From DATLOJ01 sp035536315 (GTDB lineage Bacteria > Actinomycetota > CADDZG01 > JAHWKV01), in contig DATLOJ010000101.1 in assembly GCA_035536315.1 (NCBI GenBank), positions 1 to 18,385 of the forward strand: a stretch of 18,385 nucleotides of DNA. The letters run 5' to 3'. The position numbers and the translations under genes are program-made. Positions within the stretch are counted from its first letter, which is position 1. Every line of letters starts with the position of its first letter. This document shows positions 7,471 through 13,845 of this stretch, in pieces. The notes beneath the pieces were generated by a model. It did not search any database, was not told where the DNA came from, and was given only the letters and a program-made list of their open reading frames with translations.

Positions 7471-8085
7471 GTGGGGTGGCCAACTCTCGAAGACGCAAAG
7501 AGCGAAGCGCTTACGTGCACGAAGTGTCGCCTCGCGTCCGGACGAACACAGGTTGTCTGGATGGATGGGAACCCCGATTCGAATCTCCTCTTCATCGGTG
7601 AGGGTCCGGGATTTCACGAGGACAAGATTGGAAAGCCCTTTGTAGGAGCCGCGGGGAAGCTGCTCGACCAGATGCTGGGTGAGGTAGGTCTCGACCGGAC
7701 GAAGTGCGCGATCGCAAATGTTGTGAAGTGCAGGCCCCCGGGGAATCGAAACCCGGAGCAAGATGAGATAGACGCGTGCAAGCCGTACTTGCAGGCTCAG
7801 ATCGACTTCATGAATCCGGCCGTGATCGTTACCTTGGGGAACTTTGCGACGCGGTTCGTCTTGGGACAGTCGGTTTCGATCAGCAAAGTGAGGGGCAATC
7901 GCTACGAGGCGTTGGGAGCCAAAGTGATTCCGACATTCCATCCAGCGGCGGCGCTTCATGGAGGGGGCGCAAAGTCTCCGGTCGCGTCCTCGATCAGAGC
8001 AGATCTGGCCCAGGTCGCCGCGATCCTGTTGGAGGAGCCACCCAGGGTCTACGCCACTGAGGCCGAGCAGGCAAGCTTGTTCTAG
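7471..8085 (+). CDS. Uracil-DNA glycosylase, family 4 (4Fe-4S)
   Basis: This enzyme removes uracil from DNA as the first step of base excision repair. Family 4 binds a 4Fe-4S cluster, and the ligand cysteines are visible: C16 and C19 (CTKC), C87 (KCRPPGNRNP) and C103 (DACKPYL). Catalytic and binding motifs are GEGPGFHED (43-51), GKPFVG, and HPAAALH (157-163). GTG 7471 gives 204 aa beginning MGWPTLEDAKSEALTCTKC, where family proteins normally begin. An in-frame GTG at 7435 would add 12 residues of low similarity. The nearest purine-rich site (GCGGAG, 7451-7456) is rather far from 7471, so the start is not settled. It sits three bases before tsaE and probably shares its transcript. Confidence 0.92.
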   Translation: MGWPTLEDAKSEALTCTKCRLASGRTQVVWMDGNPDSNLLFIGEGPGFHEDKIGKPFVGAAGKLLDQMLGEVGLDRTKCAIANVVKCRPPGNRNPEQDEIDACKPYLQAQIDFMNPAVIVTLGNFATRFVLGQSVSISKVRGNRYEALGAKVIPTFHPAAALHGGGAKSPVASSIRADLAQVAAILLEEPPRVYATEAEQASLF

Positions 8086-8088
8086 CGC

Positions 8089-8613
8089 ATGGAATCAACT
8101 TCCCCCCAGTTGCGGCCCGAGCCGCTCACTTACGAGACTGCATCTTCTGAGGAAACGCGGCGGCTTGCTTCCGCGCTCAGTCCCGTGTTGCTTCCGGGCG
8201 ACGTGGTTGTCCTTGCGGGAGATCTGGGGGCCGGAAAGACGACGTTCGTGCAGGGTCTTGCCGCGGGGCTGGGCATTACGGAGCAAGTCACTAGCCCGAG
8301 CTTCATCCTCATGAAGGAATATCAGGGGGGCCGGTTTCCGCTCATGCATCTTGACGTTTACCGTTTGAATCGTATTCAGGAAGTGATCGATCTCGGGTAC
8401 GACGAATTTCTTGATCCCTCGCACATCGTCGCGGTTGAGTGGGGGGACGTTGTAGAACCGCTTCTCCCCAATGAGCACCTGATGGTCCAGCTACAGCACC
8501 TGGGCGACGACCGTCGGCGCGTGGTGCTGACGGCCCGTGGGACCCCGTGGCGAGATCGCATGACGAAAGTGGCAGAGCTCTCTAATGAGCTGTTGCTCGA
8601 TCTGGACGACTGA
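8089..8613 (+). CDS. tsaE: tRNA t6A biosynthesis ATPase TsaE
   Basis: TsaE is the small P-loop ATPase that works with TsaB and TsaD to add threonylcarbamoyl to A37 of ANN-decoding tRNAs. The Walker A motif is GDLGAGKTT (44-52). Other family motifs follow: VTSPSFIL (67-74), HLDVYR (87-92) and VEWGD (116-120). At 174 residues it is slightly longer than E. coli TsaE (about 153), with a short N-terminal extension before LTYETASSEETRRLA. ATG at 8089 is three bases after the glycosylase stop. Its own stop shares a base with the tsaB start. No ribosome site is obvious, which fits translational coupling. Confidence 0.96.
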   Translation: MESTSPQLRPEPLTYETASSEETRRLASALSPVLLPGDVVVLAGDLGAGKTTFVQGLAAGLGITEQVTSPSFILMKEYQGGRFPLMHLDVYRLNRIQEVIDLGYDEFLDPSHIVAVEWGDVVEPLLPNEHLMVQLQHLGDDRRRVVLTARGTPWRDRMTKVAELSNELLLDLDD

Positions 8614-9311
8614 TGCTGATACTTGGAATAGAAACGTCAACTCAGCAGTCGTCGGTGACCATCGGATCTGAGCAGGGGATCGTGGGTTCTTGCCTGATCT
8701 CCCGCGGGGCTACCCATGGGGAGTTCCTTCTCCCTGCGATCCAGTTCCTCCTGACTCAGTCGGGTCTTCGTTTCTCGAACATCTCCGGAGTCGCCGTCGG
8801 CCTCGGTCCGGGCCTGTTCACGGGGATGAGGGTTGGAGTGGCGACGGCCAAGACCATCGCTCAGGCATTAGGGGCTCCCATTGTGGGCGTTCCGTCGCTC
8901 GACTTGCTCGCCTACGACGTGCGCTACTCCGAACGGCTGATCTGCCCCGTCATCGACGCCAAGAGAAGCGAGGTCTTCTACGCGCTGTACCGGCAGGTCC
9001 CCGGTGGCGTGACGCGCATCACCGACTACCAGGTCGGGGTACCGACCCGAGTGGTAGGGGAAGTGGAAGGCAGAGGACTCGATGTCCTTTTCGTCGGCAA
9101 CGGCGCGCTGCTGTATCGCTCTACACTCGAAGATGTCGAGAGATCGGACTTCGGCGCGCTGGCCAATGCGTTTCCCAGGGCAACATCGCTTGTTGAGCTG
9201 GCTCTTCCGCGATTTTTTCGGGAGGACTTCGACCGGCTGTATGAGGTGGAGCCCCTATACATGAGACGATCTGACGCCGAAATCAACTGGGAGAGGAGAA
9301 CCCGGGCGTGA
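8613..9311 (+). CDS. tsaB: tRNA t6A biosynthesis protein TsaB
   Basis: TsaB is the catalytically inactive ASKHA-fold partner that dimerises with TsaD in the bacterial t6A complex. It shows GIETST (5-10), HGEFLLPAI (35-43), the hallmark GPGLFTGMRVG (65-75) and DAKRSEVFYALY. At 232 residues it matches the family. It lacks the HxxxH metal site of TsaD, as expected for TsaB. ATG 8613 overlaps the tsaE stop (TGATG) and the stop at 9309-9311 overlaps the rimI GTG (GTGA), so tsaE, tsaB and rimI form one coupled unit. Confidence 0.96.
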   Translation: MLILGIETSTQQSSVTIGSEQGIVGSCLISRGATHGEFLLPAIQFLLTQSGLRFSNISGVAVGLGPGLFTGMRVGVATAKTIAQALGAPIVGVPSLDLLAYDVRYSERLICPVIDAKRSEVFYALYRQVPGGVTRITDYQVGVPTRVVGEVEGRGLDVLFVGNGALLYRSTLEDVERSDFGALANAFPRATSLVELALPRFFREDFDRLYEVEPLYMRRSDAEINWERRTRA

Positions 9312-9865
9312 GTGCAGTGGCGCGCAAAGTGGAGTTTCATCCCAGCCTCGTCGAACTCGTGCCGATGAAGCGCAGGCATGTCCGGCAGGTGATGAAGATC
9401 GAATCTCAGGTCTATCCCCGGCCCTGGAGCGCCGCCCTCTTTCTCCAGGAGATCTCCCGGCGAAACGACAGGGTGTACCTAGCGGCAAGGTACGGGGACG
9501 AGATCATCGGGTATGGGGGCATGATGACCTCGGGGCTCGAGGCCCACATAACGACGATTGCCGTTGATCCCGTTTACCACCGCCACCGTCTCGGCACGAA
9601 GCTCATGATCGGGCTCGTCGACGGAGCACGCGAAAGGGGAGCGCACTCGATTTCGCTAGAGGTCCGGAAGTCCAACCTCGGCGCGCAGAAGATGTACGAC
9701 AAGTTTGGTTTCAAGCCGGTCGGTATCCGAAAGGGCTATTACATCGAGACGGGCGAGGACGCGATCGTGATGCTCGCCGAGGGAATCGACACCCCGGATT
9801 ACGACGAAAGGGTCGACGACCTCCGGCTGGCGATCAAGCCCGAATTCGGAGGGCGGTCCAAGTAG
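9308..9865 (+). CDS. rimI: GNAT N-acetyltransferase, RimI-like
   Basis: A GNAT-fold acetyltransferase of the RimI type, known in E. coli for acetylating the N-terminal alanine of ribosomal protein bS18. The acetyl-CoA region is TIAVDPVYHRHRLGTKLM (83-100), followed by SLEVRKSNLGAQKMYDKFGF with the conserved Tyr (Y130). The canonical R/Q-x-x-G-x-G/A loop reads HRLGTK here, a mild deviation. At 185 residues it is longer than E. coli RimI (148), with about 15 extra residues at the start and 25 at the end, so the true substrate may be broader or different. Linkage to tsaB and tsaD is the typical actinobacterial context and is the main support for the name. Confidence 0.88.
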   Translation: MSAVARKVEFHPSLVELVPMKRRHVRQVMKIESQVYPRPWSAALFLQEISRRNDRVYLAARYGDEIIGYGGMMTSGLEAHITTIAVDPVYHRHRLGTKLMIGLVDGARERGAHSISLEVRKSNLGAQKMYDKFGFKPVGIRKGYYIETGEDAIVMLAEGIDTPDYDERVDDLRLAIKPEFGGRSK

Positions 9866-9897
9866 CAATAATCCTGGAAGCCAGGCCGGCCCGCGCA

Positions 9898-10965
9898 GTG
9901 TTCGAAGACGACGCGACTGAGACAAGGCCGCAGGAGTCAGGGCTGGACTCTCGCGAGCAAGAGCTCCTTGTCCTGGGCATTGAAACTTCCTGTGACGAAA
10001 CCTCTGTAGCCATTCTTTCTGGCAGCAACAACCTGCTTGGGCAGGTCATCTCATCGTCGTCGGACCTCCATCAAAGATTTGGCGGGGTGGTTCCAGAGGT
10101 CGCTTCGCGCGCCCACGTTCAGGCAATCAACCCTGCAATCTCCGAGGCACTCCGGCTTTCAGGAGTCGCCGCATCGGACCTCGACGCGGTGGCCGTAACC
10201 GTCGGCCCCGGTCTTGTCGGGTCCCTTGTAGTGGGAGTCGCAGCCGCCAAATCGCTTTCAGCGGTTCTGGAGGTCCCCCTTGTTGGAGTGAACCACCTCG
10301 AGGCGCACCTCTACGCGAACTTTCTCGAGATTGCAGACCTCCCGCTGCCCGCGTTGGGACTGATTGTCTCGGGGGGTCACACGATGCTCGTCAACATGGT
10401 GGATCACGGTATTTACGAAGTGGTTGGGCAGACGCTCGACGACGCAGCCGGCGAGGCATTCGACAAGGTGGGACGGCTGCTCGGCCTCGAGTTTCCGGGG
10501 GGCCCGGCCATCGAACGAGAGGCTGCCGCGGGCGATCCTGGAGCGATTGCCTTTCCGCGCGCGATGAAGAAGGAGGGGTTCGACTTCTCGTTTTCCGGCC
10601 TGAAGACCGCCGTCTTCAACTACGTGAGCAAGGCGGAGACTGCAGGGCAGGCGTTGAACATTCCGGACATCTGCGCGTCCTTCCAGGAGGCAGTCGCAGA
10701 GGTGTTGGTTTACAAGACGATGAGGGCTGCGATGCAGCTCGAGGTTCCGACGATCTTCCTCTGCGGAGGGGTGGCGGCGAATGGACGATTGCGCGTGCTC
10801 CTATCCGAAGCCTGCGACGCGAACGGTGTTTTCCTTTCGATTCCGGCCCCCGTCTTCTGTACCGACAACGCCGCGATGGTGGCCTGCTGCGGGTACTACC
10901 GATTCATAAGAGGGATTCGCTCCGACCTCGATGTGAACCCGGACCCGAATCTGCCCCTGGCCTGA
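9898..10965 (+). CDS. tsaD: tRNA N6-adenosine threonylcarbamoyltransferase TsaD
   Basis: TsaD transfers the threonylcarbamoyl group from TC-AMP to A37 of tRNA. GIETSCDETS (27-36) opens the ASKHA fold. The metal site is H133 and H137 in HLEAH with D323 in CTDNAAM (321-327). SGGHT (158-162), GEAFDKVGRLLGL and FSFSGLKTA are intact. From GTG 9898 the protein is 355 aa with about 25 residues before the conserved core; I see no strong ribosome site and no better downstream start, so the first residues are uncertain. It lies 32 bases after rimI, with a small CCTGG-AAG-CCAGG hairpin between. Its stop touches the groES terminator. Confidence 0.96.
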   Translation: MFEDDATETRPQESGLDSREQELLVLGIETSCDETSVAILSGSNNLLGQVISSSSDLHQRFGGVVPEVASRAHVQAINPAISEALRLSGVAASDLDAVAVTVGPGLVGSLVVGVAAAKSLSAVLEVPLVGVNHLEAHLYANFLEIADLPLPALGLIVSGGHTMLVNMVDHGIYEVVGQTLDDAAGEAFDKVGRLLGLEFPGGPAIEREAAAGDPGAIAFPRAMKKEGFDFSFSGLKTAVFNYVSKAETAGQALNIPDICASFQEAVAEVLVYKTMRAAMQLEVPTIFLCGGVAANGRLRVLLSEACDANGVFLSIPAPVFCTDNAAMVACCGYYRFIRGIRSDLDVNPDPNLPLA

Positions 10966-11000
10966 AGAAAAAGAAGAGCCCCGCTTGCGCAGGGCTCTTC
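10964..11000 (-). terminator. Intrinsic terminator for groES (minus strand), shared with tsaD end
   Basis: A perfect 9-bp stem, GAAGAGCCC (10973-10981) with GGGCTCTTC (10992-11000), closes a 10-base loop. Read on the minus strand it is followed at once by TTTTTCTTC (10964-10972), the classic layout for groES termination. On the plus strand it is followed by GAAAAAGG with no T-tract, so it should stop tsaD transcripts less well. Confidence 0.88.
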
Positions 11001-11016
11001 GAAAAAGGCTTGGGAG

Positions 11017-11307
11017 TTACTTCTTGCCGATGATCGCCAGAATGTCGCGCTCCGAGAGGATGAGCAGCTCTTCGCCGTCGACCTTGACCTCGGTGCCTCC
11101 GTACTTGGAGAAGATGATTCTGTCGCCTTCTTTGACATCCAGGGGCACTCGCTTGCCCTCGATGTAGCCGCCGGGGCCAACTGCCAAAACCTCGCCCTCC
11201 TGGGGCTTTTCCTTGGCGGTGTCGGGAATGACGAGGCCGGACGGGAGCTGCTCCTCCTGCTCCTCGATCCTTACCAGGACCCTGTCTCCGAGTGGCTTCA
11301 ACTTCAT
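11017..11307 (-). CDS. groES: Co-chaperonin GroES
   Basis: GroES is the lid of the GroEL chaperonin. The 96-residue protein begins MKLKPLGDRVLV, the standard start. CCTCCT at 11315-11320 reads AGGAGG on the coding strand, seven bases before the ATG. The mobile loop region is SGLVIPDTAKEKPQEGEVLAVGPG, and the C-terminal ERDILAIIGKK is typical. An upstream in-frame methionine would overlap the CIRCE operator and is rejected. Unlike the usual groES-groEL operon, no groEL follows: the gene ends at a terminator facing tsaD. A groEL copy must lie elsewhere. The CIRCE operator predicts HrcA repression and heat induction. Confidence 0.97.
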   Translation of the reverse strand: MKLKPLGDRVLVRIEEQEEQLPSGLVIPDTAKEKPQEGEVLAVGPGGYIEGKRVPLDVKEGDRIIFSKYGGTEVKVDGEELLILSERDILAIIGKK

Positions 11308-11339
11308 AGGTAACCCTCCTGTAATGGCGTCGGTTTGCT

Positions 11340-11366
11340 TTAGCACTCGCAGGCTGCGAGTGCTAA
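11340..11366 (-). promoter_or_regulatory. CIRCE operator (HrcA binding site) of groES
   Basis: An exact 9-9-9 match to the CIRCE consensus: TTAGCACTC (11340-11348), a nine-base spacer, then GAGTGCTAA (11358-11366). The spacer starts GC and ends GC, which lengthens the palindrome slightly. It lies 33 bases upstream of the groES start and just after the predicted -10 element. In bacteria with HrcA, this site represses chaperonin genes until heat shock. Confidence 0.97.
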
Positions 11367-11369
11367 GAA

Positions 11370-11398
11370 TTTATCACACGCGGCCTGAGCGTCGTCAA
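11370..11398 (-). promoter_or_regulatory. Sigma70-type promoter of groES
   Basis: On the minus strand TTGACG (-35, 11393-11398) is followed by a 17-base spacer and GATAAA (-10, 11370-11375). The predicted transcript start falls inside the CIRCE operator, so HrcA bound there would block transcription directly. This is read by eye; no start-site data are available. Confidence 0.72.
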
Positions 11399-11418
11399 CC
11401 GGGGAATGGGGCTCCTGA

Positions 11419-12525
11419 CTAGGGGAGGAAGTTCATGGGGTTTTGGGGGTCCCCATTTACCCTGACCTCGAAGTGAAGGTGGGAACCGGTGCTATTGCCC
11501 GTTGACCCCACGTAGCCGATGACCTCCCCCTGCTCGACCGATCCGCCGGTTACGGCTTTCCTCACCTGATGGGCGTAAAGGGTGGAGACGCCGTTTCCGT
11601 GATCGAGAATCGTGCAGATCCCGTATCCGCCTCCGCAGGACACCCCCGCTACAGAACCGGCCTTCGATGCCCTGATCGGGTCGCCGGTCTCGCCGTCTAT
11701 GTCGATGCCTGTATGCATCCTGCCCCACCTTCGTCCGTAACCCGACGTGACCTGGCCGCTGAGGGGCCACATGAACCCTGCTCTGGACACGCCTCCAGAG
11801 CTTTTCGAAAGGCTTCCTCGAATGGCAGAAGAAACGCGGCGGCTGTCCGCTTCCAATCCGGCCAGGTGGGACTCGAGCTGGGCCACCTCTTGCTCGACGG
11901 ACTGCAAGGCTGAATTTCTCCCCGATCTGGCTTCCGCAACGAGGGCACGCCTCTCCTTTAGGTCCGTTCGTCTGGACTCGACGTCTGTCTTTACGGCACC
12001 GAGCTCTTCTTTGCGGAATGCGAGGTCGCGTTTGAGTCTGGCCGCATCCAGCATGATCTTGCCGTCGATCTCGGCCGAGACCTCCCAGAGGACCTGCAAC
12101 CGGACGAACTCCGACATCGACTTCGATGTCAGGAGTCTGTCGAGTGCCTGCGCGGGGCCCTCCTTATATATGCGCCTCGCCCGCTCGTTGGAGGCGTTGG
12201 AGGCTGCTTGGAACTTCTCCTCGAGCTCGGCGATATTGGCCTCGGCGCTCCGAATCTCCGACTCCAGGCCGTTGATTTCCTTCTGCCCCTTTGTGATCTC
12301 CCTGTTGAGGGCGGCAATCTGAGAGTCGAGGGTCTTGACCTCTTTCTCGATGTCCGCTGCCTTGCCCTTGGCCGCGGCCAGTCGCTTCTTTGTTTCGGCG
12401 ATCTGCCGGCGGGTCCTTTCGAGCTGGGTTTCAGCCCGTGCCGGTGAGGGCGCGATCAGCAGGAAAAGCACGGCCACGAGGGCCGCGCCAAATGACCTGG
12501 ATATAAGGGTTTTTCGGAAGAACAT
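11419..12525 (-). CDS. Secreted coiled-coil M23 (LytM) peptidase, EnvC/NlpD-like
   Basis: A murein hydrolase or hydrolase activator at the cell wall. The order is: signal peptide (MFFRKTLISR, hydrophobic 11-25, probable cleavage after SPARA at 31); a long charged coiled coil (about 32-115 and 160-235); and a C-terminal LytM domain (about 250-368). Zinc ligands H271 and D275 (HTGID) and H351 (HLH), and the catalytic-type H319 (YAHQ) and H349, are all present, so the enzyme may be active, unlike degenerate EnvC activators. I chose the ATG at 12525 over the in-frame ATG at 12549 because a promoter predicts transcription starting at or beside 12525. The longer form would have eight extra residues. 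It is transcribed away from the surface-protein gene. Confidence 0.92.
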   Translation of the reverse strand: MFFRKTLISRSFGAALVAVLFLLIAPSPARAETQLERTRRQIAETKKRLAAAKGKAADIEKEVKTLDSQIAALNREITKGQKEINGLESEIRSAEANIAELEEKFQAASNASNERARRIYKEGPAQALDRLLTSKSMSEFVRLQVLWEVSAEIDGKIMLDAARLKRDLAFRKEELGAVKTDVESRRTDLKERRALVAEARSGRNSALQSVEQEVAQLESHLAGLEADSRRVSSAIRGSLSKSSGGVSRAGFMWPLSGQVTSGYGRRWGRMHTGIDIDGETGDPIRASKAGSVAGVSCGGGYGICTILDHGNGVSTLYAHQVRKAVTGGSVEQGEVIGYVGSTGNSTGSHLHFEVRVNGDPQNPMNFLP

Positions 12526-12533
12526 CCGCTTCG

Positions 12534-12562
12534 AGGTTAGGTAGGTCATGCCGGGGTGTCAA
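12534..12562 (-). promoter_or_regulatory. Promoter of the M23 peptidase gene, probably leaderless
   Basis: On the minus strand a consensus -35 TTGACA (12557-12562) is separated by 17 bases from TAACCT (12534-12539), which fits the actinobacterial TAnnnT -10. Only eight bases separate that -10 from the ATG at 12525, so the transcript should begin at or within two bases of the start codon. The ATG at 12549 lies inside the promoter and could not then be used. Confidence 0.65.
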
Positions 12563-12603
12563 GTGATTGGAAAATCGGCTACTCTACGGGGGCTGAACCC
12601 AAC

Positions 12604-12657
12604 CAAGGCAAGCAAATGGGATTCCTTGCCTTGAGGGGGCCGATGTGCGAGCATCGG
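12604..12657 (+). other. Two perfect inverted repeats between divergent genes
   Basis: CAAGGCAAG (12604-12612) and CTTGCCTTG (12625-12633) form a perfect 9-bp inverted repeat around 12 bases. Seven bases later, CCGATG and CATCGG form a 6-bp stem with a TGCGAG loop (about 12640-12657). There is no T-tract and no plus-strand gene ends here, so this is not a normal terminator. It may be a structured 5' leader of the downstream gene or operator sites. I compared it from memory with c-di-GMP, c-di-AMP, fluoride and guanidine riboswitches and saw no match. Confidence 0.6.
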
Positions 12658-12702
12658 GCACTTAATTAGTCAATTTGTCTCATTCTTAAATGGAGGTCAC
12701 AA

Positions 12703-13269
12703 GTGAAAAACGTGCGACGCGTGCTGTGGGGCGCCCTGATAGTGGCCGTCCTCGCAGTTCCACTCATGGCAGTACCGGCCGGGGCGCAAGCTCCCGTCTG
12801 CCCGACCGAGGCTGGTCCTTACCCGCCCCAGACGTCCGACCTTCAACTCGACCGGACCGTGATCGAGCGGGGCGGCACCTTCCAGGCAGCGGCCTGCGGA
12901 TTGCAGCCGAACACTTCGGTCTGCTTTACTCTCGAGTCGCACCCCATTCTGCTTGGCTGTGTCACCGTCGATAGCACCGGATACGCGAGGGGTACTTTCA
13001 CCGTTCCGACCCACGCACACCCTGGTGAGCACACAGTGGTTGCCTCAGGATTCGCCGCAGACGGCCGGCCCCTAAGACTTACGGCAAGAGTCCGGATCAT
13101 CGACCCCGTCACGCAAGCCGGGACAGTCACTCCTGCCAGGGCCGGTGTCACCACACCACGGACGGGCGCCGACGTTGCACCCTGGTTGATCCTGGCGGTT
13201 GCAGTTCTTGGAGCAGGTCTGGTGCTTCTGAAGATCGGGCGTCGCAACAAAGGTGACGTACCGGCCTAA
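12703..13269 (+). CDS. Secreted Ig-like surface protein with sortase-signal-like C-terminus
   Basis: I do not recognise a named family. The 188-residue protein has a signal peptide (MKNVRRVLWG, hydrophobic 9-26, likely cleavage after AGAQA at 30), then an all-beta stretch (about 45-133) resembling small bacterial Ig-like domains, with four cysteines (C33, C65, C74, C86) that could form disulfides outside the cell. A Thr/Pro/Ala-rich linker leads to TPRTG (151-155), a hydrophobic span (159-177) and a basic tail GRRNK. That three-part ending is the layout of a sortase sorting signal, though L of LPxTG is replaced by T. If not sorted it would be a C-terminally anchored membrane protein. GTG 12703 has GGAGG at 12692-12696, six bases upstream. 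Confidence 0.8.
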   Translation: MKNVRRVLWGALIVAVLAVPLMAVPAGAQAPVCPTEAGPYPPQTSDLQLDRTVIERGGTFQAAACGLQPNTSVCFTLESHPILLGCVTVDSTGYARGTFTVPTHAHPGEHTVVASGFAADGRPLRLTARVRIIDPVTQAGTVTPARAGVTTPRTGADVAPWLILAVAVLGAGLVLLKIGRRNKGDVPA

Positions 13270-13273
13270 TGTT

Positions 13274-13289
13274 CGCCGGGTAACCGGCG
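13274..13289 (+). other. GNRA-capped hairpin after the surface-protein gene
   Basis: CGCCGG (13274-13279) pairs perfectly with CCGGCG (13284-13289) around a GTAA tetraloop, four bases after the stop codon. There is no T-tract, so it may act as a weak terminator or as 3'-end protection of the message rather than a standard intrinsic terminator. Confidence 0.6.
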
Positions 13290-13307
13290 GCTAGCCACTA
13301 GAATTGA

Positions 13308-13361
13308 TTGCGCCCGTTTTGCTGTAAACCTCTTTGAGGGACGAAGGCAAGGCGGGCGCAA
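13308..13361 (+). other. Long stem-loop with 15-bp arms and an apical sub-hairpin
   Basis: TTGCGCCCGTTTTGC (13308-13322) pairs over its full length with GCAAGGCGGGCGCAA (13347-13361); only two pairs are G-U. The 24-base apical region contains a further CCTC-TTT-GAGG hairpin (13329-13339). It lies 38 bases after one stop codon and 43 before the next start, with no following T-tract. Candidates are a factor-dependent termination or RNA-processing site, a small structured RNA, or a dispersed palindromic repeat. Function is not known. Confidence 0.75.
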
Positions 13362-13404
13362 ACGCGTCCGGCCTCGATCGCATCACTATCCGGAGCATTG
13401 AAAG

Positions 13405-13758
13405 ATGACTTGGGCGCACCGTTACATCGGCCTGGGAATCGGAGTGGTCTTTTTGCTCCTGTTCCTCATCGGAACAATCGCGTGGATCCGCAACAAGGAT
13501 CCCGGCAAGCCCTTCTGGGGTCTGCTGGCAGCGGGGCAGGGAGCCCTTGTCCTTCAGGCCGTAGTCGGGATCATCCTGTTCTTGATGGGCGGAAGAAGGC
13601 CAATCCTGCATTACACCTACGGAGCTTTTCCCGTCCTCGTGCTTGTTGCAGCGCATCTCTTTTCCCGACGTCTCAAGGGAATCGAGTGGACTGCATTTAC
13701 GATCGCAGGTCTGTTCATCTTCGGCCTGCAACTTCGAGGGTTCATGACGGGGTTTTAG
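13405..13758 (+). CDS. Small four-helix integral membrane protein, unknown function
   Basis: A 117-residue protein of four predicted membrane helices (about 7-27, 38-62, 70-88 and 94-113) with short loops. Three histidines sit near helix ends: H5, H69 and H84. Spaced histidines in a four-helix protein can mark heme b ligands, but nothing else here proves that. I do not recognise the family. GGAG at 13392-13395 lies nine bases before the ATG at 13405. It precedes the GuaB3-type gene by about 85 bases without a clear terminator, so the two may share a transcript. Confidence 0.75.
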   Translation: MTWAHRYIGLGIGVVFLLLFLIGTIAWIRNKDPGKPFWGLLAAGQGALVLQAVVGIILFLMGGRRPILHYTYGAFPVLVLVAAHLFSRRLKGIEWTAFTIAGLFIFGLQLRGFMTGF

Positions 13759-13845
13759 CGGGGCGTTCTTCGGGGTGGCGCGTTCGGGGTGTTTCACTGC
13801 GATGGTAAAGTTGGTGAATCCCCTCGAGACAAGGCGATCTTCCTA

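Noticed and set aside
11308..11346. N-terminal extension of GroES by 13 residues
   Set aside because: It would place the start inside the CIRCE operator and bypass the strong AGGAGG before MKLKPLGDRV.
12604..12633. Intrinsic terminator
   Set aside because: Neighbouring genes diverge from here, so no transcript needs to end, and neither side has a T-tract.
12580..12702. Known riboswitch (c-di-GMP, c-di-AMP, fluoride, guanidine)
   Set aside because: The conserved cores I remember for these classes are absent; only generic hairpins are visible.
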